From Candidatus Lambdaproteobacteria bacterium (GTDB lineage: Bacteria > SAR324 > JACQKK01), in NCBI GenBank assembly GCA_016204605.1, contig JACQKK010000155.1, positions 1-40,766 on the forward strand: DNA of 40,766 nucleotides, written 5' to 3'. Positions 10,093 to 18,317 of this stretch are shown in pieces. A program made the translations under genes and the position numbers. The number at the start of each line of letters is the position of its first letter. The stretch's first letter is position 1. The notes under the pieces are model-generated. The model was given only the letters and a program-made list of their open reading frames with translations, ran no database searches and was not told the DNA's origin.

Positions 10093-11130
10093 TTACTTGA
10101 GCCACCCCTTGTCATGTAGGACATTCCAGGCCATGCGGATGTGGCGCTCAGTGAAGGCGCGCTTGCGATCGTTCCAAGCGTAGGTGCGCGCAATCGCCTC
10201 TTCTGGCGTCGAGGCGCCTTCTCGTGTAGCAACCCAGTGGACGGTCGCCAGGAGTTCCAGACCGAACGGGGTTTCAAATCCGTCGATCAGTTCAGCGACT
10301 CGGCCGAAGTGGAGGCTCGTTGCAGGGTGATTCCTGAGGAACTCCTCGGCCAGATTCCACACTGGAGGGCATACTTCGATTTCCTTGTCGGGCCGGTCCT
10401 CTGCATCTCCGTAGCCCGTAATGAAGTGGCCTTCGATGGCGCTGAGCACGTGGCGAAGGTTCTCGGCATAGGGTCCGTAGAGTGCCTTCTTGTATTCAAG
10501 CCGAAGCCCCTCTCCGGCTTCCTGCAGGAAGTACATCAATTTGTGAATCTCAAGCAGCGAGACGGCTGGGTCCATGACCGCAGCAAGATAGCGGCGGATC
10601 AGGCCGATCAGGGCCGCGCGCCCAATCGTCATCCGCGGCGCTTTCTTGACCTTCGACATCTCTTCGGCCTTGGGTGCCCCCGTGGGCTCGAAAATCAATG
10701 CTCGTATATCCGGTAATTCACGCAGGGCTGCTTCGATCCGCGGCCGAACGTCGTTCCAGTCCAGCCCCCCTAGTCCGCAGCCCAATGGCGGTATCGCAAT
10801 CGAACGGATGTTGAGCGCGCGTATCTCTTCGACAAGCGCCTTCAAACCGGCCTCGATGTCTTCCAGGCGGCTCTGCCCCTTCCAGTGGCGCTTGGTCGGG
10901 AAGTTGACGATGTAGCGCGGGTTCGTCAATTGGCCGAGATCGTGGACGAACATCTTACCCGGCCGCACCTCTTTCCGTTTGCACGCCGCCTCGTAGGCCT
11001 TGGCATTGGCCGGGAACGCCTTGCGGAATTGCAGCGCAATGCCCCGCCCCATCACGCCGACACAATTCACCGTGTTGACGAGGGCCTCGACATCCGCGTG
11101 AAGAATGTCGCCTTGTGTCAGCTCGACCAT
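10093..11130 (-). CDS. darG: DarG antitoxin: macrodomain DNA ADP-ribosylglycohydrolase
   Basis: 345 aa, starting 10 bp after the darT stop. The N-terminal 155 residues are a macrodomain of the DarG type: GDILHADVEALVNTVNCVGV, MGRGIALQFRKAFP, and the PPLGCGLGGLDW loop. It removes ADP-ribose from thymidine bases modified by DarT. The C-terminal half (from about residue 180, GRAALIGLIRRYLAAVMDP) is the DarT-binding region that also blocks the toxin directly; it contains a KLMYFLQE segment. The toxin-then-antitoxin order on one strand is the usual darTG layout. GC content is a little lower than in the ABC genes that follow. Confidence 0.95.
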   Translation of the reverse strand: MVELTQGDILHADVEALVNTVNCVGVMGRGIALQFRKAFPANAKAYEAACKRKEVRPGKMFVHDLGQLTNPRYIVNFPTKRHWKGQSRLEDIEAGLKALVEEIRALNIRSIAIPPLGCGLGGLDWNDVRPRIEAALRELPDIRALIFEPTGAPKAEEMSKVKKAPRMTIGRAALIGLIRRYLAAVMDPAVSLLEIHKLMYFLQEAGEGLRLEYKKALYGPYAENLRHVLSAIEGHFITGYGDAEDRPDKEIEVCPPVWNLAEEFLRNHPATSLHFGRVAELIDGFETPFGLELLATVHWVATREGASTPEEAIARTYAWNDRKRAFTERHIRMAWNVLHDKGWLK

Positions 11131-11140
11131 GGCTCCGCCT

Positions 11141-11797
11141 TCAGTCTGGGAAATACCAACTCCGCTCGACCCATACTGGCGGCTGATGACCGCTCCGCTC
11201 CAACGCCGCGCGCACCCGTTCCCCCACCGCCGCGTTGTGAACGCCGATGCGCCGCACCAGTGTCCACGGATACGACCCGTGCACCAGGAACTCCGCCTGC
11301 TTGCCTTCTTTTACCTCAGTCGCGCGAAAATCCGTAGCATTCACCGCGGGCCAATTGATCTCCCCGAGCTGGTCCACCCGGGCACGGAACTCAACGTACC
11401 TGGCTCCCGCGTTTGACAGGCTGAACGCCCAACGCCGCTGCTCTGCATCCGCCCAAGCTACCACTTCTTGCAGGTCCGCTTCCAAGTGCACTATCGGCTG
11501 TTGGCCGCCCCGGTACGCCAGGTCCGGGTGGTTCGCATAGTAGATCACGGCGAGCATGACCGAACGAGGGCAGAAGTAGAAAGGCACGTACTCGCCGACC
11601 GTCGTTCCCGGGTGGCAGTCCACCTCAAGGTCCTCAAGCCGCCGTTTCTTGATCTTGGACATTCCGACGATCTCGCTGTTGACACCCCTGGCGATTCGCT
11701 CGGCATCCGACCACAGTGCACCTGCACAGAGAATCCCCGGCAGGTTCTCCGCATGGGTGATGTGGTAGATTTTCAAGTTGTCCGGGACGCGTACCAT
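11141..11797 (-). CDS. darT: DarT toxin: DNA (thymidine) ADP-ribosyltransferase
   Basis: 218 aa, ATG 11797. Uses NAD+ to ADP-ribosylate thymidine in single-stranded DNA, stalling replication; some DarTG pairs protect against phages. Family landmarks (formerly DUF4433): the NAD-binding N-terminal YHITHAENLPGILCAGALW, the KIKKRR segment, HPGTTVGEYVPFYFCPRSVM, the SNAGARYVEFR strand and EGKQAEFLV, where Glu169 corresponds to the catalytic Glu. All key motifs are intact, so the toxin should be active and need DarG, encoded just downstream. The promoter should lie between 11798 and the ABC gene end at 11900, but I see no convincing hexamers. Confidence 0.95.
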   Translation of the reverse strand: MVRVPDNLKIYHITHAENLPGILCAGALWSDAERIARGVNSEIVGMSKIKKRRLEDLEVDCHPGTTVGEYVPFYFCPRSVMLAVIYYANHPDLAYRGGQQPIVHLEADLQEVVAWADAEQRRWAFSLSNAGARYVEFRARVDQLGEINWPAVNATDFRATEVKEGKQAEFLVHGSYPWTLVRRIGVHNAAVGERVRAALERSGHQPPVWVERSWYFPD

Positions 11798-11899
11798 AAG
11801 CGCTCATCCGGTTTCGTAGTCGGTCAAACTGCTAGCCGAGCAGCAGGCTCCGTCATTGGAGACGGAGGGCTGGGGCGGGAGAGGTCTCATCCCGCAACC

Positions 11900-13798
11900 T
11901 CACCCCCCCGCGAGCCCGGGCCCAGGCTCCGGCAGGCCGGGAGCGGCCGCGCCGCCTGCCGCCTGCCGCGCCTCCAGCTCGCCGACCAGCTTCGCGTAGA
12001 GGCCGGCCTGGGCCATCAGCCCGGCGTGGGAGCCGCGCTCGACGATCAGCCCCTTGTCCAGCACCAGGATGGTGTGAGCGCTGCGGATGGTGCTCAGGCG
12101 GTGGGCGATGGCGATCACGCTCTTGTCGCGGTAGAGCTTCGCCACCGCCTGCTGGATCAGGTGCTCGGTCATGGAATCGACGGAGCTGGTGGCCTCGTCG
12201 AGCACGATCAGGTCGGTGCGGGCCGAGATCGCCCGCGCGAAGGCCAGCAGTTGGGCCTGCCCCGCGGAGAGGTTGGCCCCCCCTTGCAGCACGGGGGCGT
12301 CGTAGGCGCCCGGCTTCGCTTCGATGAACGTATCGGCGCTGACGTAGCGGGCGGCCTGCTCGACGCGCGCGCGGTCGACGCCGGGGCGCTCCAGCCCGAT
12401 GTTGAAGGCGTAGCTGCCCTGGTAGAGGAACACCCCCTGGTGCACCACGGCGATCAGCCGGCTCAGGCGCTCGGCCGGGAGGGTGCGCAACTCCTCGCCG
12501 TTGAGCCGGATCGACCCCTCGTAGCCGCTGTAGGCGCGGATCAGCAGCCGGATCACCGTGCTCTTGCCGGAGCCGGTGGGGCCGACGATGGCCAGGGTCT
12601 CGCCGCGCTCCATGCGGAAGGAGATGCCGCGCAGGATCTCCGGACCGTCCTGCCGGTAGCGGAAGCGCACGTCCTCGAACGCCAGCTCCCGAAAGGGCTC
12701 GGGCTGCTCCGGCCCCTGCTGCTCCGACTCGGTCTGCACTGCCGCCGAGACGGCGGGCCCCGAGACGGCGGACGCCGCGGCGGGAACCTCGGCGGGGTCC
12801 AGCGGCGCCTTGAACAGGGCGTCGATGTGATCCAGCGCCGCCATCGCGCGTTGCAGCACGGCCACCTGCTGCGTGAACTCGCGCAGGGGCACGATCAGGC
12901 GCTGGATATACTCCATGAACGCCACCAGCACGCCGATGGTGAGCGCGCCCCGCTGGAGCTCGCCGGCGGAGTACCACAGCACCAGCGCCATGGCGAGCAT
13001 GGTCATGCTCTCCACCAGCGAGTACAGCACGGCATCGTAGAAGTTCGAGGTGTTCTGGGCGCGCAGGAAGCGCTCGTTCTTCTGCCGGAAGCGCTCCAGG
13101 GCGAGCGTCTCGGCGCCGAAGAGCTGGATGGTGCGCATGCCGTTGAGGCACTCCTGCAGGTAGCCGGTGGCCTCGGCCAGCGCCTGGCGCGTGGCGAAGA
13201 AGGTGCGCCGGATGCGCACCTGGAAGAACCGCACCAGCAGCGCCAGCACCGGCACCAGCACCAGCACCACCAGCGTCAGGCGCCACTCCAGGTAGAACAT
13301 CACCCCGAGGTAGGCCAGCGACTTGAGCAGGTCCAGCACCAGCGAGAACATGTTGGTGGCGAGCCCCTCGCCGAGGGCCTCGATGTCGCTGGTGACGCGG
13401 GTGAGGATGGTGCCGATGGGGTGCGAATCGAAGTAGCTGCGCGGCAGGCGCAGCGTGCGCCGGAACACCGCCTCGCGCAGGTCGGCGATCAAGTGCTGGC
13501 CCGTGCGCTGGAGCACCAGCACGTAGATGGCGTCGGCCGCGTAGCCCGCCAACACCACCGCCAGGGCCAGCGCCACCAGGTGCAGCAGCGGCTGGCCATA
13601 GCCGGCCAGCGTCCGCGCGGCGGCCGCCGGCACGATGTAGTCGTCGATGGCCACCTTGGTCAGGTACGGCACCAGCATCGCCATCCCGGTGGCCAGGGGC
13701 ATCATCGCGACCACCGCCACGAACGACCAGCGGTACCGCGCCAGCAGCGGGCGGATCACCGCATACAGCGAGGTCTGGGGGGGCGCGGGCGGGATCAC
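11900..13798 (-). CDS. ABC exporter half-transporter with intact NBD (MdlB-like)
   Basis: 632 aa. The start is GTG 13798, which overlaps the TGA of the preceding ABC gene (GTGA); the open frame further upstream is a shadow of that gene. Six membrane helices (the first in WSFVAVVAMMPLATGMAML) precede an ATP-binding domain with Walker A GPTGSGKST, a VHQGVFLYQGSYAFNI Q-loop region, signature LSAGQ, Walker B LIVLDEA with its catalytic Glu, and switch HRLST. The signature reads LSAGQ rather than LSGGQ. A linker with an Ala/Glu/Gln-rich stretch sits between the membrane and ATPase parts. It likely forms a heterodimer with the upstream protein, as MdlA/MdlB do. The substrate cannot be told from sequence. 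Confidence 0.9.
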   Translation of the reverse strand: MIPPAPPQTSLYAVIRPLLARYRWSFVAVVAMMPLATGMAMLVPYLTKVAIDDYIVPAAAARTLAGYGQPLLHLVALALAVVLAGYAADAIYVLVLQRTGQHLIADLREAVFRRTLRLPRSYFDSHPIGTILTRVTSDIEALGEGLATNMFSLVLDLLKSLAYLGVMFYLEWRLTLVVLVLVPVLALLVRFFQVRIRRTFFATRQALAEATGYLQECLNGMRTIQLFGAETLALERFRQKNERFLRAQNTSNFYDAVLYSLVESMTMLAMALVLWYSAGELQRGALTIGVLVAFMEYIQRLIVPLREFTQQVAVLQRAMAALDHIDALFKAPLDPAEVPAAASAVSGPAVSAAVQTESEQQGPEQPEPFRELAFEDVRFRYRQDGPEILRGISFRMERGETLAIVGPTGSGKSTVIRLLIRAYSGYEGSIRLNGEELRTLPAERLSRLIAVVHQGVFLYQGSYAFNIGLERPGVDRARVEQAARYVSADTFIEAKPGAYDAPVLQGGANLSAGQAQLLAFARAISARTDLIVLDEATSSVDSMTEHLIQQAVAKLYRDKSVIAIAHRLSTIRSAHTILVLDKGLIVERGSHAGLMAQAGLYAKLVGELEARQAAGGAAAPGLPEPGPGLAGG

Positions 13799-15657
13799 GG
13801 CTGGCGCTCCTGGACGTCGCCGGCGGCGGCCGGCGCCATGGTTGCCGCGGGCGCCCTGGGGCTCGCGCCCGCGGCGCCGGGGAGGGCGGCCGCGGCGAGG
13901 TGGCCCTGCTCCGTCTGGAGCAGCCAGGCCGAGCGGTAGCTGCCCGCTTGCGCCACCAGCTCCGCGTGGGTGCCGATCGCCGTCACCCGCCCGCCCTCCA
14001 GCACCAGCACCCGGTCGGCGCGTTCGAGCGCGGAGATGCGGTGGGAGACGATCAAGAGCGCCCGCGCCTGCTCGAAGCGGTAGATGCGCTCGATCAGGAA
14101 GCGCTCCGTCTCGTGGTCCACCGCAGAGAGCACGTCGTCGAGGATCAGCAGGTCGCAGGGCTTGAGGATCGCCCGCGCGAGGGCGATGCGCTGCTTCTGC
14201 CCGCCGGAGAGCGTGATGCCCTTCTCCCCCACCACCGTCTCGAGCCCCTGGGGGAAGCGGGCCAGGTCGGGCGCGAGCGCGGCGGTCTCGGCGGCGCGGC
14301 GGATCGCCCCCTCGGCATCCCCGGGGGCGGCGAAGCGGATGTTCTCCCGCACCGTGTCGGAGAACAGGAACGGCTCCTGGGTCACCGTGACGACGGCGCG
14401 GCGCAGGCGGTGCAGCCCGAGGCGGGTCACGTCCTCGCCATCGAGGAACACCATGCCGGCGGGCGGCGTCAGGTGGCGGTTGAGCAGGTTGACGAGCGTG
14501 GTCTTGCCCGAGCCGATCGGCCCGAACACCCCCAGCACCTCGCCCGGCCGCACCTCGAACGAGACGCCCTCGAGCACCGGCCGCTCCGGGGCGTCGGGGT
14601 AGGCGAAGCGGAGCCCCTGCACGCGCAGCCCCTCCCGCAGCGTGGCGGGCAGACGCGCCTCCGCCGCCGGGTCCACGGGCGGCAGCCCGGGCTCGGCGCC
14701 GAAGATCTGCTCCAGGCTGATCAGCGCCGTGGAGCCGCGCTGGAGCACGAACACCATGAAGGTCATGCCCATCAGCGGCGGCAGCAGCATGGCCAGATAG
14801 AGGCCGTAGGCGGTGAACTCGCCCATGGTCATGCCGCCCTCGATCACCAGCCAGCCCCCCACCAGCACCAGCAGCACCTTGAGCGCGTTGACGATGTGGT
14901 TGAGGATGGGCATGAAGAACGCGCGCACGCCGGACATGCGGTTCACGTGCTCCGTCACCGCGTCGTTCAGGCGCCGGAACTTGCGCTCGGTCCAGGGGAA
15001 GACGCGGTAGCTCTTGAGGATGTCGATGCCGTTGTACGTCTCGACCGTGTAGTCGGAGAGATCCTGCAGCGCCTTCATCTGGTCGAGCTGGTTCCGCCGC
15101 ATGCGGCGCAGCCCGAGCTGGAGCAGCAGGAACGCCAGCGCCACCGGCAGCGCGCACATCAGCGTCAGCCGCGGCGAGATGCGGTACATGTAGACGGGCG
15201 CCAGCGAGAGCGTGGCCACGGCGTTGATGGCCTGCATCAGCCCGAACCCCATCATCATCCGCACGCCGCTGATGTCGTTGTTGATGCGGGAGATGATGGA
15301 GCCGGTCGGGTTCTTGAGGAAGAACTCGCGCTGGAGTCCCGAGACGTGCGCCAGCAGTCGGTTCTTCAGGTCGTACTCGACCTGCCGGCCAGGCTGGAAG
15401 AAGCAGAGCCGCGACACCGTGCGCGTGACGAAGATGCCGATGGCCAGCACCAGCACCCAGCCCAGCCGGTCCAGCAGCGTGGCGCCGCTCTGCGTTGGCT
15501 CAAGTGCGGGGGCCGCGCTCAACAGGTCGATCGCCTGCTGCAGCAGCCGCGGGATCGTGACCGTCATCCACAGGGTCGCCGCCAGCAGGATCACCCCCAG
15601 CAGGTACGACCAGGCGTGCTCCCGAAACAGGCCCAGCAGCAGTCGCAGCCGGCTCAT
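13795..15657 (-). CDS. ABC exporter half-transporter with degenerate Walker B (MdlA-like)
   Basis: About 620 aa from ATG 15657 (MSRLRLLLGLFREHAW) with AGGA upstream; an upstream in-frame ATG at 15741 would add 28 low-complexity residues and is less likely. Membrane domain: first helix SYLLGVILLAATLWM, the coupling-helix region REFFLKNPTGSIISRINND, then an NBD with Walker A GPIGSGKTT, signature LSGGQKQR and Walker B LLILDDVLSAVD. The second acidic residue of Walker B is Asp, not Glu, so this ATP site is degenerate, as in MdlA-type partners of heterodimeric exporters. The C-terminal 40 residues are Ala/Pro-rich. The gene is first in a two-gene operon with a GTGA overlap. Confidence 0.9.
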   Translation of the reverse strand: MSRLRLLLGLFREHAWSYLLGVILLAATLWMTVTIPRLLQQAIDLLSAAPALEPTQSGATLLDRLGWVLVLAIGIFVTRTVSRLCFFQPGRQVEYDLKNRLLAHVSGLQREFFLKNPTGSIISRINNDISGVRMMMGFGLMQAINAVATLSLAPVYMYRISPRLTLMCALPVALAFLLLQLGLRRMRRNQLDQMKALQDLSDYTVETYNGIDILKSYRVFPWTERKFRRLNDAVTEHVNRMSGVRAFFMPILNHIVNALKVLLVLVGGWLVIEGGMTMGEFTAYGLYLAMLLPPLMGMTFMVFVLQRGSTALISLEQIFGAEPGLPPVDPAAEARLPATLREGLRVQGLRFAYPDAPERPVLEGVSFEVRPGEVLGVFGPIGSGKTTLVNLLNRHLTPPAGMVFLDGEDVTRLGLHRLRRAVVTVTQEPFLFSDTVRENIRFAAPGDAEGAIRRAAETAALAPDLARFPQGLETVVGEKGITLSGGQKQRIALARAILKPCDLLILDDVLSAVDHETERFLIERIYRFEQARALLIVSHRISALERADRVLVLEGGRVTAIGTHAELVAQAGSYRSAWLLQTEQGHLAAAALPGAAGASPRAPAATMAPAAAGDVQERQP

Positions 15658-15832
15658 CACGATCCTGGAGGGAGGTGCGGCGTTGCGGGTCCGGCGCGCG
15701 ACCGGCCGGGGCCCCGCAGGCGAGGCGGGCGGCGGCGGCACCCTCCGCGGCTCGATTGGCGGGGCACGCCCGGGGACCGCTAATTTTGGCCCATCTCGGC
15801 GGAGCCCACAAGCGGGAGGTACGGGGGGAGTC

Positions 15833-15848
15833 GGTCAGTTTGAAAATT
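15833..15848 (+). repeat. Left inverted repeat of the dCTP-deaminase insert
   Basis: GGTCAGTTTGAAAATT here is matched in inverted orientation at 16936-16950 (AATTTCAAACTGACC); the only difference is one A in the A-run. Outside this core a weaker match continues (AGGTA about 10-11 bp further out on both sides). The repeat sits where GC-rich ABC-exporter DNA changes to AT-rich DNA. Confidence 0.65.
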
Positions 15849-15859
15849 ACAGGATATGA

Positions 15860-16480
15860 CTATCTTCGACTTGATCTCTTCGGTTTGGTGCGCGGCGGCT
15901 TGAATGGGTGGGTTTGGTGTTGATACAAATCCGTCGGCTTAGAACCGTAGGCCACTTCGGCTGGAACTTCTTGGCTGAGTTGGAAAAACGTTAATTGGCA
16001 AGGCCGATCAAGGAGTGGAGTTAACGCAATGTTAAATGAACCATGATTCATGATTTCCAAAATAATAGCCGTCCTATCCCATCCTGGTTGTATCCACGGG
16101 GCAGTTTGATGCATGCTCAAACCAACCCGGGCATAACTACTTCGACCCTCAACGCGAGCAATTAGCCACCTTGGAACGGTAATCTTTTCATATGTCTGAG
16201 CTAATACAAACTCCTTCGGTCCCAAAACCCATTGATTTCGTTGCCCAGACACCGGTTTTTCGTCGAGAGTCTTGGTTTCCCATAGACCTAGATCGCCGAG
16301 GTCTGGCGGCCCGTCGGCAAGCGAAATTGTGATGCCCTTTGGCTGCTTGAGTTTAGTAAAAGAAAATCCCAAACGAAGATCAACCGACGCCTCGCCCCAC
16401 TGATTTTCGGCAAGTGGGGGGTCGAATCTAATTTCACCCTTTTCGACAGCTTTCCTCAGATCTGGTTGGGACAGGATCAT
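15860..16480 (-). CDS. dCTP deaminase / dUTPase superfamily protein
   Basis: 206 aa, ATG 16480. The fold landmarks of the Dcd/Dut superfamily are present: ENQWGEASVDLRLG near residues 25-38, then EGRSSYARVGLSMHQTAPWI and QPGWDRTAIILEIMNHG (residues 111-147). These align with Dcd LEGRSSLARLGL and DPGW..IVLEFYN; Glu142 takes the place of the catalytic Glu138 of E. coli Dcd, and Arg113/Ser114 the nucleotide-binding positions. Dcd deaminates dCTP to dUTP. The C-terminal tail ends in a basic stretch and lacks the housekeeping Dcd tail. The AT-rich composition, the inverted repeats around it and its 99-aa partner suggest a transferred accessory gene rather than the chromosomal dcd; dCTP deaminases are known nucleotide-depleting anti-phage effectors. 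The defence role is inference. Confidence 0.82.
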   Translation of the reverse strand: MILSQPDLRKAVEKGEIRFDPPLAENQWGEASVDLRLGFSFTKLKQPKGITISLADGPPDLGDLGLWETKTLDEKPVSGQRNQWVLGPKEFVLAQTYEKITVPRWLIARVEGRSSYARVGLSMHQTAPWIQPGWDRTAIILEIMNHGSFNIALTPLLDRPCQLTFFQLSQEVPAEVAYGSKPTDLYQHQTHPFKPPRTKPKRSSRR

Positions 16481-16494
16481 TTTGCACTCAATTC

Positions 16495-16794
16495 CTAAAT
16501 TGGGTTAAATGCAGAGATATTTGAGCCAAGAGGGACTTCAGCAAGCCCTGCAGTGACAAAAAAGGACCCCCTAATTCTAACTATGACCGACTTATCTTTG
16601 ACTTCCTGCACAATCCCCGCAATATATCCGCTGTTCCGTTTTTCATCAAAGATTTCTTCGCTATTAACGAACCCCGAGATTGGGCCGGTCACAGATTCAA
16701 GAGTGATGAATCTTTCACTAAGGAATGCTCCGGGCGTTATCGAAACCGGAATTCGGATGCGGTCCCCCGCTTTGAATTTCATGACGGCCTCCAT
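16495..16794 (-). CDS. Hypothetical 99-aa partner of the dCTP deaminase
   Basis: I do not recognise the family. ATG 16794 (MEAVMKFKAGDRIRI); the second ATG at 16782 is also plausible. The stop is 14 bp before the dCTP deaminase start, so the two form an operon within the AT-rich insert. The sequence is beta-rich and soluble: KAGDRIRIPVSIT, GYIAGIVQEVKDKSVIVRIRG and SFFVTAGLAEVPLG suggest a small barrel of SH3/KOW or OB type, with a glycine in each predicted turn. There is no signal peptide or Cys cluster. Such a fold could bind nucleic acid or protein and might regulate the deaminase. Confidence 0.68.
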   Translation of the reverse strand: MEAVMKFKAGDRIRIPVSITPGAFLSERFITLESVTGPISGFVNSEEIFDEKRNSGYIAGIVQEVKDKSVIVRIRGSFFVTAGLAEVPLGSNISAFNPI

Positions 16795-16935
16795 GGGCAG
16801 ACTCCAGAATTTCGAATTGGGTTTGACAATGCGTGACGATTCAGGTACGGCGCTCCACGCCTTGTGAAAAGCGTGGCATAAACAGCAGCAAGAGCCTAGT
16901 GATTTTCAATAGCCGCGCAAACCCAACAAGCACCG

Positions 16936-16950
16936 AATTTCAAACTGACC
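16936..16950 (-). repeat. Right inverted repeat of the dCTP-deaminase insert
   Basis: AATTTCAAACTGACC, the inverse of the repeat at 15833-15848. It lies about 140 bp beyond the start of the 99-aa gene, and GC-rich DNA resumes about 25 bp further on. Between 16795 and 16935 there is no gene; a 6-bp hairpin CCACGC/GCGTGG sits near 16858-16879. No clear target-site duplication is visible outside the two repeats. Confidence 0.65.
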
Positions 16951-17093
16951 TTCTACCTACTACCTAGCGAACCGTTCAGGACAAACGCCCTCTCGGCGCA
17001 GCCAGTCGCCGCCGCGGAGCGGCCAACGCAACCCGAAGGTCGCGCGCGAAGCCCGTGGCGATCCCGCGCTCGACACACTGAGGAACAGCCGGA

Positions 17094-18170
17094 ATGGAAC
17101 TGACCATCCACCCCAGCGCCACGATGGAGCGCCTGCGGGAACGGCTGTGGCAGGCGCTCGAGGCGCGGCGCGTACCCGGCTTCTGGCTGTATGGCTCCCC
17201 CGCGCAGATCGGGCGCTGGCTGGCCTACCACGACGCCTACTCCCCCTCGCGGGACGCGGACACCCTGCGGCGCCTCTACCGCACCGCCTTCGATGTCGCC
17301 CTCGCCCGGCTGGGCACCGCGCAGCTGGATCAGGGGCGGCTGGATCGGGCGCGACCGGCCGGGGCGGTGCCAGGCCGGGCGGGGCTGCACCTGGTGAGCC
17401 TGGGGTGCGGCGGCGGCGGCAAGGATCTCGAAGCGCTGGCCGCGTTCCATGGCCCCCGCGCGGGCGCCGCCGGCCCGCGCCCGCCGGACGCGCACTACAC
17501 GCCCGTCGATGCGAGCGCGGCCATGTTGAGCGAGGCGTGCGGGCGGGTCGGGGCGGCGTTCCCCGGGGTCGCGATCCACCCGCTGGTGGCCGATCTGGAG
17601 GCCGCTCCCGACCTGGCCGGCTGGTGGGCGGGCGAGCCCTCCGCACGGCTGCCCCGGCTCGTCACCTGCTTCGCCATGCTCTCGAACTTCGAGCCCGCGC
17701 CGTTCTGCGCCTGGCTGCGGGGCCTGCTGCGCGGCGGCGACGTGCTGCTGCTCTCGGCCCACCTGACGCCGGGCGGATTCCCCGCCGGCGCCGGCCCCAT
17801 CCTCGCCCAGTACGACAACCCCGCGGCGCGGGGCTGGCTCGCGGGCGCCCTGACGGAGCTGGGGCTCGACGCGGCGGCCTATGAGCTGACCTGCCGCGCC
17901 GTTGCTGCTGCCGGCGCCGTGGCCGGCGCCGGCGCGGAGGAGACCTGGCAGGTGGCGGTCGAGGCGGCGCTGCGGCGATCCGCCACGCTGGCGCCTTTCG
18001 GCCGAAGCATCGCGCTGCGGGCCGGCGAACGGCTGCGCGTGTTCCACTCGAACCGCTTCACGCTGGCGAGCGCCGCGGCGGTGCTCGCTGCGGCCGGGCT
18101 CCAGCCGGTGCAGCGCTGGAGCGATGCGGCGGGCGAGGAAGGGCTGTTCCTGTGCCGTCGCGCGACGTGA
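17094..18170 (+). CDS. EgtD-like (histidine-specific) SAM methyltransferase
   Basis: 358 aa, ATG 17094 after AGGAA. SAM-binding motif I is LVSLGCGGGGKDLEAL (near 100-115), followed by YTPVDASAAMLSEACGRV, FPGVAIHPLVADLE and a QYDNPAARGWL segment. This order matches the Methyltransf_33/EgtD family, which trimethylates the alpha-amino group of histidine in ergothioneine synthesis. The C-terminal FHSNRFTLASAAAVLAAAGL and GLFLCRR resemble the family's last strand pair. No EgtB, EgtA or EgtE is nearby, so either the pathway genes are elsewhere or this acts on another amino acid. The gene is GC-rich and native-looking, and lies on the far side of the AT-rich insert from the ABC exporters. Confidence 0.78.
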   Translation: MELTIHPSATMERLRERLWQALEARRVPGFWLYGSPAQIGRWLAYHDAYSPSRDADTLRRLYRTAFDVALARLGTAQLDQGRLDRARPAGAVPGRAGLHLVSLGCGGGGKDLEALAAFHGPRAGAAGPRPPDAHYTPVDASAAMLSEACGRVGAAFPGVAIHPLVADLEAAPDLAGWWAGEPSARLPRLVTCFAMLSNFEPAPFCAWLRGLLRGGDVLLLSAHLTPGGFPAGAGPILAQYDNPAARGWLAGALTELGLDAAAYELTCRAVAAAGAVAGAGAEETWQVAVEAALRRSATLAPFGRSIALRAGERLRVFHSNRFTLASAAAVLAAAGLQPVQRWSDAAGEEGLFLCRRAT

Positions 18171-18317
18171 GACGCCATCGCCGGCGGCGCGGCGCATGGA
18201 TTGATGTTCCGCGCCGTCTCTTTCATAGTGGCCGCGACGTTGCGGCGGCACCCGATCGCCCGCGGTTCGTCCAGGGCCCATTTCCCCTACGGTTGGCTTA
18301 CCCCATGTCGGAGATTC

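Noticed and set aside
11468..13939. 823-codon plus-strand open frame across the ABC exporter gene
   Set aside because: Antisense shadow rich in His/Gln/Arg/Gly without any domain; the minus-strand ABC motifs are unambiguous.
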